Origin: Agrobacterium tumefaciens
GTDB lineage: Bacteria > Pseudomonadota > Alphaproteobacteria > Rhizobiales > Rhizobiaceae
Assembly: GCF_009649785.1 (NCBI RefSeq)
Contig: NZ_WJOK01000014.1
Location: forward strand, 89,613-153,612
Direction of reading: 5' to 3'
DNA: 64,000 nt
Shown here: positions 17,736-26,603 of the stretch, in pieces
How the letters are laid out: each line of letters begins with the position of its first letter
How positions within the stretch are numbered: the first letter of the stretch is position 1
Position numbers and translations under genes: made by a program
Notes under the pieces: generated by a model
The model's input: the letters and a program-made list of their open reading frames with translations, nothing else
Database searches by the model: none
Told to the model about the DNA's origin: nothing

Positions 17736-19520
17736 TTAACCCAGCACGGCGCGGGCGGCGGCAAGGCTTGCTGCACCGGCAATGACGCGATCCCTCAGCG
17801 CTGCCGTTTCCGCCAGCAGGTTTTCCGCCGCAAACCGGCAGAGCGATGCGCGAGGCGCTCCCCTGCCGTCATCCACCTGGGCCAGGGCGCCCTTGGCAAG
17901 ATAGGCTCCGGTGAGCGCCAGCCCGAAGAGGCGCTGATAGGGCGTGGCACCGGCGAGCGCGGTTTCGGTTTCCCCCGCTTTCAGGCGTTCCAGCAACCAG
18001 TCGGTCGCCGTTTCGAGATCGGTGAGACTCGTTTCGAGATAACGGGCAGTCTCGCCGAGATCGGTGCGGTTCGAGGCAGCAGTTCGGGCGACGATTTCGC
18101 GCAATTCTGCGATGAAACCGCGCACCTGTGCGCCATTGGAAAGCGGCAGCTTGCGCACCACCAGGTCGATCGCCTGAATGCCGTTGGTGCCTTCGTAGAT
18201 CGGCGCGATGCGGGCATCGCGCAGGTAACGCGCCGCACCTGTTTCCTCGATGAAGCCCATGCCGCCATGCACCTGAATGCCCATGGAAGCGACATCGACA
18301 CCGGCATCGGTGGAGAAGGACTTTGCGATTGGCGTTAAAAGAGCTGCGCGCTCCTGCCAGTGGGCGCGTTCAGCCCCGTCCTCGGCGGCATGCGCCATAT
18401 CGATGGCGTGGGCGCAGTTGAAGGAGATGGCGCGCGCACCTTGTGTCAGCGCTTTCATCGTCAACAGCGTGCGGGCGATATCGGGATGCTCGATGATAGG
18501 GCTCATGCCCGAACCCTGCCAGCCGGGCGCCTTGCCCTGCGTGCGTTCCCTGGCGTATTCGATTGCCTTCTGTGTCGCCGCCTCGCAGATTGCCACGCCC
18601 TGCATGCCAACGGCAAGGCGGGCGTTGTTCATCATGGTGAACATGCAGGCGAGACCCTTGTTCTCCTCGCCGATCAGCCAGCCCAAGGCACCCTTCTCTT
18701 CGCCAAACTTTCCGTCCCCGAAGATCATCGTGCAGGTGGGCGAACCGTGAATGCCGAGCTTGTGCTCCAGCGAATGGCAGAAGACGTCGTTGCGACTGCC
18801 CGGCGTGCCATCGTCTTCGGGCAGGAATTTCGGCACGAGGAACAGCGAAATTCCGCGCGTGCCGGCCGGCGCATCCGGCAGGCGGGCAAGAACGAGGTGG
18901 ATGATATTGTCCGCGGCGTCATGTTCGCCCCAGGTGATGAAAATCTTCTGCCCGAAAATGCGGTAGGTGCCGTCACCATTACGCTCGGCACGGGTTTTCA
19001 GCACGCCAAGGTCCGATCCCGCATGCGGTTCGGTGAGGTTCATCGTGCCGGTCCATTCGCCGGAGACGAGTTTGGGAAGATAGATGCGCTTCAGGTCCTT
19101 GCTACCGTGGGCAACGAGAGCTTCCACCGCGCCCATGGTGAGCGTCGGCGCAAGCGCGAAAGCCATGGAACCGGAATTCCACATTTCGAGTGCGGCGACA
19201 TTCAGCATATGCGGCAGGTTCTGGCCGCCGAATTCTTCCGGTGCGGTGAGGCTGTTCCAGCCGGCCTCAGCCCAGCGCCGGTAAAGATCGGCCCAGCCGT
19301 CCGGCGTTGAGACCTTGCCGTCGCTCAGCCGCGCGCCCTGTCGGTCGCCTATATCGGCAAGCGGCGCGACCTGCTCGGTGGCGAAACGGCCGGCCTCCTG
19401 TAATATGGCATCGACCACATCTTCACCGAGGTCTCTCAGAGCACCCCTGGACAACGCGTCTTGCAGACCCGCCACATGTTTGAGTGTAAAGGCGATATCA
19501 TCCACCGGCGCGGTATACAT
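17736..19520 (-). CDS. Acyl-CoA dehydrogenase, DmdC-like long form
   Basis: A 594-residue FAD enzyme, longer than the usual ~380 because of an extra C-terminal domain, as in DmdC/AidB-related acyl-CoA dehydrogenases. Visible motifs are the central-domain TMNLTEPHAGSDLG segment, the QVHGGMGFIEETG segment, and IYEGTNGIQAIDL with the glutamate that acts as base. It is first in an operon with an enoyl-CoA hydratase. The upstream region has a LiuR-like palindrome, suggesting control by a MerR-family acyl-CoA sensor. Confidence 0.9.
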   Translation of the reverse strand: MYTAPVDDIAFTLKHVAGLQDALSRGALRDLGEDVVDAILQEAGRFATEQVAPLADIGDRQGARLSDGKVSTPDGWADLYRRWAEAGWNSLTAPEEFGGQNLPHMLNVAALEMWNSGSMAFALAPTLTMGAVEALVAHGSKDLKRIYLPKLVSGEWTGTMNLTEPHAGSDLGVLKTRAERNGDGTYRIFGQKIFITWGEHDAADNIIHLVLARLPDAPAGTRGISLFLVPKFLPEDDGTPGSRNDVFCHSLEHKLGIHGSPTCTMIFGDGKFGEEKGALGWLIGEENKGLACMFTMMNNARLAVGMQGVAICEAATQKAIEYARERTQGKAPGWQGSGMSPIIEHPDIARTLLTMKALTQGARAISFNCAHAIDMAHAAEDGAERAHWQERAALLTPIAKSFSTDAGVDVASMGIQVHGGMGFIEETGAARYLRDARIAPIYEGTNGIQAIDLVVRKLPLSNGAQVRGFIAELREIVARTAASNRTDLGETARYLETSLTDLETATDWLLERLKAGETETALAGATPYQRLFGLALTGAYLAKGALAQVDDGRGAPRASLCRFAAENLLAETAALRDRVIAGAASLAAARAVLG

Positions 19521-19576
19521 GCTGCCTCCTCCCGAAGCTCTTGCCTATCGTGCTGTTGCTTTCGGGCTAAATGATT

Positions 19577-19592
19577 TTTACGTAAACGTCAA
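19577..19592. promoter_or_regulatory. LiuR-like operator upstream of acyl-CoA dehydrogenase
   Basis: TTTACGTAAACGTCAA is an imperfect palindrome TTkACGTwwACGTmAA, which resembles the motif described for LiuR (MerR family) regulators of branched-chain and fatty acyl-CoA catabolism. It lies 57 bases before the acyl-CoA dehydrogenase start. No liuR gene is in the window. Confidence 0.6.
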
Positions 19593-19743
19593 TTTGAAAA
19601 TTCCCGCCTTTTCAGCGGGATTGTTATAAAACTGTCATATGAATTTGCTCAGCATGCGCTGACAGGTGCCGTGCCACCGCTGCCGTTTCCGTCTTGGGGC
19701 GACGGACGCCTCCCCTCCCATTCCGCCGGTCAGGACTGCCACG

Positions 19744-20739
19744 ATGGATCTCATAACGCCCGCTATCCCCGGCCTTGTCTGGGCCTATCAATTCCACCCC
19801 GGAACGGCGCCATGCAGGCGGCTTGCGCCCGATGCGGGCTTTAGCGAGATGGCGCAATGCGAGGGCTTCTTCTGGCTGCACCTCAATCTCGCGGATCAGC
19901 GGGTGGCGGGCTTTCTCGAAACGATCGATGGTCTCGATCCGGCAGCGCTGGCAAGCCTCACCACCCATGAAACCCATCCGTCCATCACGGTGGATGAAAA
20001 GTCACTTTATGGAACGCTGGTCGATTTCCAGCGCGAGTTCGATCAGGAAACGCGTGATTTCGGTTGGCTGCATTTCGCGGTCAGCGACCGTTTCATCATT
20101 ACCACCCGTCTGCAACCGTTGCGCTCAGTGGACCGGCTGAAAGCGGCAGTCGACAAGAATTCCAACCGCTACCTCACGCCGGCCCATGTCTTCGAAGGCC
20201 TCGTCGCGGAGTTCCAGCGTTCGCTGATCAGCCTGGTGATGGAAACGACCGAAGAGCTGAATGCCATCGAGGATCTGGTCTATGACAGCGAAAACCGCGA
20301 CGAGCGGCGGCGGCTTGCGCCGCTCAGGCGCACGGTCGTTCGCCTCCACCGGCATCTGCGCACGGTGCTCACCCTGATGCGGCGGGCGTCTGCCGCCGAT
20401 GAGGACGAGATGCCTGACGGTTTCGAGGATGTCGCCTCGCGGCTGATGGGCCGCCTCGAGGCCGTCGATCACGATGTCTACGCCCTTCAGGAACGCGCAA
20501 GGCTGCTGCACGAGGAAATCGATTCCAAGCTCTCGTCCGAAACCAACCGGCATCTTTATATCCTGTCGCTGATGACGGCATTCCTGCTGCCGCCATCGCT
20601 GGTCACTGGCTTCTTCGGCATGAACACGGATGAGTTGCCATTTACGGTCGGCACCGGCGGCACGATGGCGGCCAGCATCTTCATCGTGATTTCGGTTATG
20701 CTTGCCTGGTTCGTGCTGAAGCGGGCGCGCATTCTGTGA
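19744..20739 (+). CDS. CorA/ZntB-family divalent cation transporter
   Basis: A 331-residue metal transporter. A long cytoplasmic N-terminal domain with helical stretches (VVRLHRHLRTVLTLMRR) is followed by two C-terminal transmembrane helices. The family Gly-Met-Asn signature occurs as FFGMNTDELPF between them. The N-terminus and length fit the ZntB branch (zinc) better than classical CorA. The start at 19744 is MDLITPAIPGLVWAY; upstream residues are not conserved-looking. A second CorA-type gene occurs at 38255-39283. Confidence 0.85.
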   Translation: MDLITPAIPGLVWAYQFHPGTAPCRRLAPDAGFSEMAQCEGFFWLHLNLADQRVAGFLETIDGLDPAALASLTTHETHPSITVDEKSLYGTLVDFQREFDQETRDFGWLHFAVSDRFIITTRLQPLRSVDRLKAAVDKNSNRYLTPAHVFEGLVAEFQRSLISLVMETTEELNAIEDLVYDSENRDERRRLAPLRRTVVRLHRHLRTVLTLMRRASAADEDEMPDGFEDVASRLMGRLEAVDHDVYALQERARLLHEEIDSKLSSETNRHLYILSLMTAFLLPPSLVTGFFGMNTDELPFTVGTGGTMAASIFIVISVMLAWFVLKRARIL

Positions 20740-20743
20740 AAAC

Positions 20744-20769
20744 AAAAAGCCGCCCGTATCCGGGCGGCT
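20744..20769 (-). terminator. Rho-independent terminator after BA14K gene
   Basis: On the minus strand AGCCGCCCG-GATA-CGGGCGGCT is followed by five T. It terminates the BA14K gene transcript and may also slow plus-strand transcription from the CorA-like gene, which ends 5 bases away, although that side lacks a U-tract. Confidence 0.8.
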
Positions 20770-20842
20770 CGTAATAACTATCAGGCTGGTCAATCGCTAC
20801 TCCGTCTTGCCGGATGAAGGCCGGAGTGACGGAGTAGTGCTA

Positions 20843-21367
20843 TCAGCTGTAAGGCGAATAGCAGGGCTGGCGTGGGCCATTGTAGGGCTGGAACGTGTTG
20901 CTATAGGCATCGTAGGACCGATACCGGCCATAGCACCAGTTCACATGCGCCTGGCTCATGCCGGCACGACGGACCGGACGATATTCGCGGTAGACCGGAC
21001 GCGGGCGATATTCCGGAACCGGACGGTAGACTTCGCGCGGCTGCGACAGTGCGCCGCCGATGATCGCGCCCGTCGCAAAGGCTGCGAGCGGGAACCAGTA
21101 ACCGTCGTGGTGACGATAACCCGGGCGGTAGTCGCGATAACCGCGATGGCCGCCGTACCAGCCGCGGCGTTCGCCGCCCCAGCCGCCACGATTGTCACGA
21201 TCGCGCCAGTATTGCACATTGACGACATTCTTGCCGGCATCGTTACCCAGGGTCTCGACACTCTTCGGCGCCATCAGCAATGGCATTGCCTCAGCGGGAA
21301 CAATCGCTCCTGCAACCACGATTGCAGAAAGACCGACAGCCAGGATATTCTTCACATAGCTTCTCAT
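20843..21367 (-). CDS. BA14K family exported protein
   Basis: A 174-residue protein with a signal peptide (ends ...VPAEA). It has a Gly/Arg/Tyr-rich middle, a hydrophobic glycine-zipper-like segment ([17 protein letters not shown]) and a C-terminal BA14K motif with [16 protein letters not shown] and a final [13 protein letters not shown]14K was described as an immunoreactive lectin-like protein in Brucella; its role is envelope-associated but unclear. AGGAAG precedes the ATG at 21367. It is a paralog of the next gene. Confidence 0.85.
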   Translation of the reverse strand: MRSYVKNILAVGLSAIVVAGAIVPAEAMPLLMAPKSVETLGNDAGKNVVNVQYWRDRDNRGGWGGERRGWYGGHRGYRDYRPGYRHHDGYWFPLAAFATGAIIGGALSQPREVYRPVPEYRPRPVYREYRPVRRAGMSQAHVNWCYGRYRSYDAYSNTFQPYNGPRQPCYSPYS

Positions 21368-21550
21368 CTGACTTCCTCCATTCACGACGGTCGACAGGCC
21401 GTTGCACGTGAATAATTACACCTTTTTCTTTTTATCCAGCCAGTTTGTCGGTGCTGGCTGGAACATCACAGGTTGCAGGCTAGGCGCTTTCGCCTGAACC
21501 CAGCATTAACGGCGTTGTCACGCTTCGGTTACCGAAACTCGCCACCCGAA

Positions 21551-21579
21551 AACAAAAGCCCGGATCCGATCCGGGCTTT
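21551..21579 (-). terminator. Rho-independent terminator after second BA14K gene
   Basis: An 11-bp perfect stem AAAGCCCGGAT / ATCCGGGCTTT with a 3-base loop is followed on the minus strand by TTTTGTTTT. It lies just past the stop of the upstream BA14K gene and separates the two paralogs. Confidence 0.85.
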
Positions 21580-21591
21580 CGAAAGGCGTGC

Positions 21592-22056
21592 TTAACGGCT
21601 GTATGGAGATACGCATACACGACGCGGACCGCTGTTCGGCTGGTAGCTGTTATCGTAGGCGCGGTAAGAGCGCCAACGATTCTGGCACCAGGCAACATGG
21701 CTGCCGCCATAAGCCGGTCTCGGCTGCGCCATGGCACCGCCAATGATTGCGCCAGTGGCGAATGCCGCCAGCGGGAACCACATTCCGTTGTGATAGCGGT
21801 AGCCCGGACGGCGGTCGCGATAGCCGCGATGGCCGTTATAATATCCGTCCCGCGACGGGCGCGGACGATACATGCGGTCGCCGTATCTACGGTCACCTCG
21901 GCGGTCCCATTCACGATACTGCACCGGCACTACATTCTCGGTTGAGATTGCCGGTTTCGCCATCGGAACAGGTGCCTGGAACGCCTGCGACGGCGTGAAG
22001 CTTGTCAGGAACAGGACAACCGCCGTAGCGACGCTCGTCGTGCGGAAATTCATCAT
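21592..22056 (-). CDS. BA14K family exported protein (paralog)
   Basis: A 154-residue protein with a signal peptide ending near SQAFQ. It is a diverged duplicate of the neighbouring gene: both share [26 protein letters not shown], a Gly/Arg/Tyr-rich stretch, and the C-terminal BA14K motif (WCQNRWRSYRAYDNSYQP). GGAGGAAAG precedes the ATG. Its own terminator and promoter region show that the copies are transcribed separately. Function unknown. Confidence 0.85.
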   Translation of the reverse strand: MMNFRTTSVATAVVLFLTSFTPSQAFQAPVPMAKPAISTENVVPVQYREWDRRGDRRYGDRMYRPRPSRDGYYNGHRGYRDRRPGYRYHNGMWFPLAAFATGAIIGGAMAQPRPAYGGSHVAWCQNRWRSYRAYDNSYQPNSGPRRVCVSPYSR

Positions 22057-22237
22057 GATCTTTCCTCCGTTTGCTGTAGCGCGTTGAACCGCGCTTTCTA
22101 ACTACTCGGTCTTGTCGGAGGTAGGGGCAGCCCCATTGAAACACCCGAAAAGAATTCGATGACGTGCAAACGAGTTTTAAGACCTTTGGTTCCGGTTCAA
22201 AAATAGATTCCCGCATAAGACGCAGGATTTCGTGCGC

Positions 22238-23320
22238 TCAGGCTTCCACCTTCACGTCGGTCAACGGCCGCGAGCAGCAGGCGAGAATATAGCCTTCATC
22301 GATTTCGTCATCGAGAATGCCGCCATTGTGGTTCATCTCCACCTCGCCGGAGAGCTTCAGCACCCGGCAGGTGCCGCATATCCCCGATTCGCAGGCGGCA
22401 CCGATGCGCACACCGGCGGCGCGCGCCGTCATCAGAACGGTCTGGCCGGGCTGGCACGGCACCTCCTTGCCGGAAAGCGTAAACCCCACCATCGAGAGTG
22501 CTTCGCCATCCGCCACGGTGTGAATACTCTCGCCCACAGCAACCGGGGCGGCTGGCGAAAAGCTTTCCTGGTGGTAACGGCTCATGTCGAAGCCGGAAGC
22601 ATCCAGCATGGAGCGGATGGCGGCCATGAAAGGCTCCGGTCCACAACAGAACACCGTGCGATCCATGAAATCAGGCGACAGAAGCGCAATCTTGGCCTTG
22701 TCGACCATGCCCTTCAAGCCGGACCAGAGATCAGTGCGGCCGCAATTTTCCACGATGAAACCGAGCGACAGTTTCGGCATGAAGCGGGCAAGATATTCCA
22801 GCTCGTGACGGAACACGATATCGGATGGCGAGCGCGAGCAATTGATGAAGGCGATGTCACTCTGCGGCGCGCGGTCGCTCATGTCGCGCACCATCGACAT
22901 CATCGGCGTCACGCCGGAGCCGGCCGAGATGAACAGGTATTTGTCGCCGGGATGCCGTACATAAGAGAAATCGCCGAGCGGGCCGAGCGCCCGGATTTTC
23001 ATGCCGGGCTTCAGATTGTCGAACATCCAGCGCGTGCCGATGCTGGTGGCCTGCGCCTTGACCGTGACCGACAGCGCATAGGGCCGCGACGGGCTGGAGG
23101 ACAATGTGTAGGTGCGGTAGAGCGGCTCCTTGCCTACCGGCAATTCCAGCGTCACGAACTGGCCCGGCAGATAACGGAACCAGTTCTGATCCTCCGACCG
23201 GAACAGGAATGTCATCACGTCAGGCGTCTCGGGCGTCACCGAAATGCATTCCAGCAGGTGGAGCTTGTCGCTCCACGGCTTCATCTCGTCTATGTGCTTG
23301 TAGGTCACAGCCATATTCAT
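22238..23320 (-). CDS. gbcB: Glycine betaine demethylase-type reductase subunit
   Basis: A 360-residue electron-transfer subunit with an N-terminal FAD-binding domain (RTYTLSSSP motif), an NAD(P)-binding domain (FISAGSGVTPMMSM) and a C-terminal plant-type [2Fe-2S] ferredoxin with C310, C315, C318 and C348. It passes electrons from NAD(P)H to the Rieske oxygenase next door, as in GbcAB (glycine betaine to dimethylglycine plus formaldehyde). It follows the oxygenase gene after 7 bases. Stachydrine or another betaine is an alternative substrate. Confidence 0.82.
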   Translation of the reverse strand: MNMAVTYKHIDEMKPWSDKLHLLECISVTPETPDVMTFLFRSEDQNWFRYLPGQFVTLELPVGKEPLYRTYTLSSSPSRPYALSVTVKAQATSIGTRWMFDNLKPGMKIRALGPLGDFSYVRHPGDKYLFISAGSGVTPMMSMVRDMSDRAPQSDIAFINCSRSPSDIVFRHELEYLARFMPKLSLGFIVENCGRTDLWSGLKGMVDKAKIALLSPDFMDRTVFCCGPEPFMAAIRSMLDASGFDMSRYHQESFSPAAPVAVGESIHTVADGEALSMVGFTLSGKEVPCQPGQTVLMTARAAGVRIGAACESGICGTCRVLKLSGEVEMNHNGGILDDEIDEGYILACCSRPLTDVKVEA

Positions 23321-23327
23321 CTTCGCG

Positions 23328-24572
23328 TTACGCTACTGCCGAAAGGCGGGCCTTGTCGCCCGACAGCCGGTCAACCATGAAATCGGCATACCAGTTGACG
23401 AACTGCATCACGCCGCCCTCGTCTTCCATGGAATAGGGGCCGGGCTGGTAAGCGGGCGAACGGATGCCGAAGGCGTTTTCCTCGACGATGCGGCGGTCCT
23501 GATCGTTGGTTTCGTTCCAGACGTGCGTGAGATCCTCGAGATCGTAATCCACGCCTTCAACCGCATCCTTGTGCACCAGCCATTTGGTAGTGACCATGGT
23601 CTCATTGGCGTTGAGCGGCAGCACGCGGAAGGAAATGGTGTGGTCGCCGAGGAAGTGGTTCCAGGTCGTCGGATAATGGAACAGAAGCAGCGCGCCGATA
23701 TGGCTGATGCTGACATCATCCGAAAGCGGCCGGCGCACGGCGCGTTTTCCCGACATGGTGTAGCTTTCCGCCTCGCCGATCAGCGGCATGCGGGCAACAC
23801 GGAACTGGCCTTTCGGATCGATCTTGAAGCGGCTCGGCAGGCCGGCAGCCTCGCAGCGTGCCCAGTGGCCACCGATCTCGGGATCGCTTGCACCACCGTC
23901 CGTACCCGTAACGCTCGGGTTTTCAGGATAGGTGCGGCAGAGTTCCGGATGGTTGGCGGCGCAATGGTAGCACTCGCGGTTGTTTTCCCAGACGAGCTTC
24001 CAGTTACCCTTTTCGATGATCGTGCTTTCATGCGCGACCTTGGCTTCCCAGATGCGATGCGGCGCCATGTAGCTTTCGACCTCGGCGCGCATCGGCGCGA
24101 AATCGGCGGGCTGGTCTGCCAAGCAGATGAAGACGTAACCGGCAACGGTTTCGCAGTGGACCGGCTTCAGGCCGAATTCAGCCTTGTCGAAATCATCGCC
24201 CATATGGCGGGCAAACAGCAGCTTGCCGTCCAGATCGTAGGTCCACTGGTGATAGGGACAGACGAGGCGTGCGGACTGGCCCTTATGAGAAGAGCAGACG
24301 CGGGAACCGCGATGGCGACAGGAATTATGGAGGGCGCGAATCTGTCCGTCGCGACCGCGAATGATGACGACGGAATAGGCGCCGACCTGAACTGTGATGT
24401 AGTTGCCGGCCTTCGGCACTTCGCAATCATGGCCGACAAACAGCCAGTCGCGGTACCAGATGGTTTCCATGTCCAGATTGAAATAATCCGGGTCCGTGTA
24501 GAAAGACTGTTCCAGGCTGAAGCCTTCGCGGCGGTTCTTCAGCTGACGCAGTACGGTATCACGCAATTCCAT
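23328..24572 (-). CDS. gbcA: Rieske oxygenase subunit of a glycine betaine demethylase
   Basis: A 414-residue ring-hydroxylating-type oxygenase alpha subunit. The Rieske [2Fe-2S] ligands are C85-x-H87 and C105-x2-H108. The mononuclear iron site shows H203-x4-H208 in ECYHCAANHPEL. Overall pattern fits GbcA/BmoA, which O2-dependently removes a methyl group from quaternary amines. The ATG at 24572 follows GAGGAT at good spacing. Operon with gbcB. The upstream region holds repeated GCGACA half-sites. Confidence 0.82.
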   Translation of the reverse strand: MELRDTVLRQLKNRREGFSLEQSFYTDPDYFNLDMETIWYRDWLFVGHDCEVPKAGNYITVQVGAYSVVIIRGRDGQIRALHNSCRHRGSRVCSSHKGQSARLVCPYHQWTYDLDGKLLFARHMGDDFDKAEFGLKPVHCETVAGYVFICLADQPADFAPMRAEVESYMAPHRIWEAKVAHESTIIEKGNWKLVWENNRECYHCAANHPELCRTYPENPSVTGTDGGASDPEIGGHWARCEAAGLPSRFKIDPKGQFRVARMPLIGEAESYTMSGKRAVRRPLSDDVSISHIGALLLFHYPTTWNHFLGDHTISFRVLPLNANETMVTTKWLVHKDAVEGVDYDLEDLTHVWNETNDQDRRIVEENAFGIRSPAYQPGPYSMEDEGGVMQFVNWYADFMVDRLSGDKARLSAVA

Positions 24573-24690
24573 GGCCAAATCCTCGATCAAACCGCCCTGC
24601 CCCACACCATTTATCGGACTGCGGAAGTGTGATCCCATCTAAACATCAGCGTTCATTTGCGGTAGCGCAGACAGCGACATCGGCTTCCGC

Positions 24691-24719
24691 ATTGGCGACA
24701 AATTGCGACATGCGCCAAT
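24691..24719. promoter_or_regulatory. Inverted and direct repeats upstream of gbcA
   Basis: ATTGGCG and CGCCAAT form a 7-bp inverted repeat over a 15-base spacer. Inside and next to it, GCGACA occurs at 24674, 24695 and 24705; the last two are exactly 10 bases apart, a spacing suited to an AraC-type activator such as GbdR of betaine catabolism. TGTCGC recurs at 24796. Confidence 0.45.
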
Positions 24720-24904
24720 GGCCGTTGCACGCCATTCCGCTGCGAAATCCGGCAGCTATTCCCCGCCGGAAACCACGTCGCAATATGACGCATGATGTCG
24801 CGCAGCTCCCTCTCTACCCGTTAAAAAACGGGGGGTGTGGCGCAACGGAGTTTTAACATGCCCTAAACTATATTGCCTGATCGACAACAACGAGGGCGTT
24901 CCAG

Positions 24905-25513
24905 GTGGAGAAGGCGACACGCATACGTTATTTCGATGCCGGCAAACATTCGGTCACGCCGATACGTTCAAAGACCGCGCATTCGGATTTCCTGCGAACC
25001 GGGCGCATCAGCCGCTACGAAGAACGCTGGCTGCCGAGGGAACGCGTCTATTACAGCCATGAAGAAGTGGCGGCGATGACCGGACGCAAGCTCGAGGCTG
25101 CTGCCGACGCCACCCATAGCCGTCTCAATGGCTTTCACCAGTCCATCCGTTTTCCCAAGATGGTTTTCCACCATCTGCTGGATGAGCGGCCGCATCTCGG
25201 CTATTGCCATGTCACGGCAGCGAAAACCAGTTTCGACGCCGAGCGTCATGTGCTCTGGTCATTCTATTTCGCGAATTTCTTCGCCGAGTTGAGCGGGGCC
25301 GAGAACTTCTTCGAAAACATCGATGCGCGCTATTCGCGGATGTATTTCGCAGTCGCCATCAACGCGCTTCCAAACAAGAACGTCGCCATCGATACCTCCT
25401 TCCATCGCGGCGGCCTGCTGTTCCAGACCCACGACCCACGCGTTGCGCTCAAAAACGTGCTTATGCTCGGCGCCCGCTCGGACGAGATGCGCAAGATCAT
25501 CAAGGCAATATAA
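24905..25513 (+). CDS. Conserved hypothetical protein
   Basis: A 202-residue soluble protein, no signal peptide or membrane helix. I do not recognise a characterised domain, though it looks like a Rhizobiaceae-restricted family of unknown function. Visible features are a His/Arg-rich middle (LNGFHQSIRFPKMVFHHLLDERP) and a regular alternation of strands and helices. The GTG start follows an ACGAGGG element; the upstream in-frame sequence does not look coding. It is divergent from gbcAB and upstream of the sua5 gene. Confidence 0.65.
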   Translation: MEKATRIRYFDAGKHSVTPIRSKTAHSDFLRTGRISRYEERWLPRERVYYSHEEVAAMTGRKLEAAADATHSRLNGFHQSIRFPKMVFHHLLDERPHLGYCHVTAAKTSFDAERHVLWSFYFANFFAELSGAENFFENIDARYSRMYFAVAINALPNKNVAIDTSFHRGGLLFQTHDPRVALKNVLMLGARSDEMRKIIKAI

Positions 25514-25577
25514 AAGCCACGATAGCGCTTTCCATAAGGCCCTGAAATACGCTATTGACGCCCTGAAAGGCAGCATC

Positions 25578-26555
25578 ATGGCGCGTCATATCGATATCGA
25601 AAACGAGCGGGAAACCGCCTTGCAGGCGGCCGTCGAGGAGCTTTCCCGCGGCCAGCCAATCGCCCTGCCCACGGAAACCGTCTACGGCCTTGCTGCGGAC
25701 GCAACCGATCCGGCGGCCATTGCCCGCATTTACGAAACGAAAGGCAGGCCGCAGTTTAATCCGCTGATCTGCCATATGGCCGATATCGCCATGGCCGAAC
25801 GTTATGCGGTTTTCGATCCCGTGTCGCGACGCCTCGCCGAAGCCTTCTGGCCCGGCCCGTTGACGCTGGTTCTGCCGCTGAAACCGGCAAGCGGCATTCA
25901 CTCACTTGCAACGGCCGGGCTCGATACCGTCGGCATTCGCGTTCCGCAGGGTTTCGCCGGTGATCTGATCCGCCGGTTCGACAAACCTCTTGCTGCGCCC
26001 AGTGCCAATAGTTCAGGCAAGATCAGCCCCACCAGTGCCGCCCATGTCGAGGCTGATCTCGGTAACAGGATCAACCTCATTCTTGATGGCGGTGCTGCCT
26101 CCGTCGGTGTCGAATCCACCATCGTCAAAGTGGAAGACGACGGGCGGGTGCGGCTGCTTCGTCCCGGCGGCATCGTCACCGAGGAGATCGAGCGCATCAC
26201 CGGCACCCAGCTCGAACGGCCGGAAAAGGCATCAGCTGCCATCGAGGCACCCGGAATGCTCGCCTCGCATTATGCGCCCGGTGCAGCTGTTCGCCTCGAC
26301 GCGACGTCCGTTTCTTCCGACGAGGCACTGATCCGGTTCGGCGGCATCGCGGTTGAGGGACAAGAGACGGCCCGTACCGTTCTCGACCTCAGCCCTTCCG
26401 GCGACCTTGCCGAGGCGGCCGCCAATCTGTTCGATTATCTCAAAGCGGCCGACGCGAGCGGTGCCGCGACAATCGCGGTCACAACCATTCCCGCCCACGG
26501 TCTTGGAGAGGCGATCAATGACCGCCTTTCCCGCGCCGCCGCGCCGCGAGGCTGA
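25578..26555 (+). CDS. L-threonylcarbamoyladenylate synthase (Sua5/YrdC)
   Basis: Makes threonylcarbamoyl-AMP from threonine, bicarbonate and ATP for the tRNA t6A37 modification. The N-terminal YrdC domain has ALPTETVYGLAADA, the KGRP motif (~55) and the AEAFWPGPLTLVLP segment. The C-terminal ~100 residues are the Sua5 extension (LASHYAPGAAV at its start), so this is the long Sua5 form, 325 residues. It precedes the FAD oxidoreductase gene by 48 bases, probably in one transcript. Confidence 0.93.
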   Translation: MARHIDIENERETALQAAVEELSRGQPIALPTETVYGLAADATDPAAIARIYETKGRPQFNPLICHMADIAMAERYAVFDPVSRRLAEAFWPGPLTLVLPLKPASGIHSLATAGLDTVGIRVPQGFAGDLIRRFDKPLAAPSANSSGKISPTSAAHVEADLGNRINLILDGGAASVGVESTIVKVEDDGRVRLLRPGGIVTEEIERITGTQLERPEKASAAIEAPGMLASHYAPGAAVRLDATSVSSDEALIRFGGIAVEGQETARTVLDLSPSGDLAEAAANLFDYLKAADASGAATIAVTTIPAHGLGEAINDRLSRAAAPRG

Positions 26556-26603
26556 CGGCACTTCACCATTTCGCCCACCGTTTCAAATGACAGCGAGACG
26601 CCA

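Noticed and set aside
17724..19310. Long plus-strand open frames opposite the acyl-CoA dehydrogenase gene
   Set aside because: They mirror the codon structure of the real minus-strand gene and lack ribosome sites and recognisable motifs.
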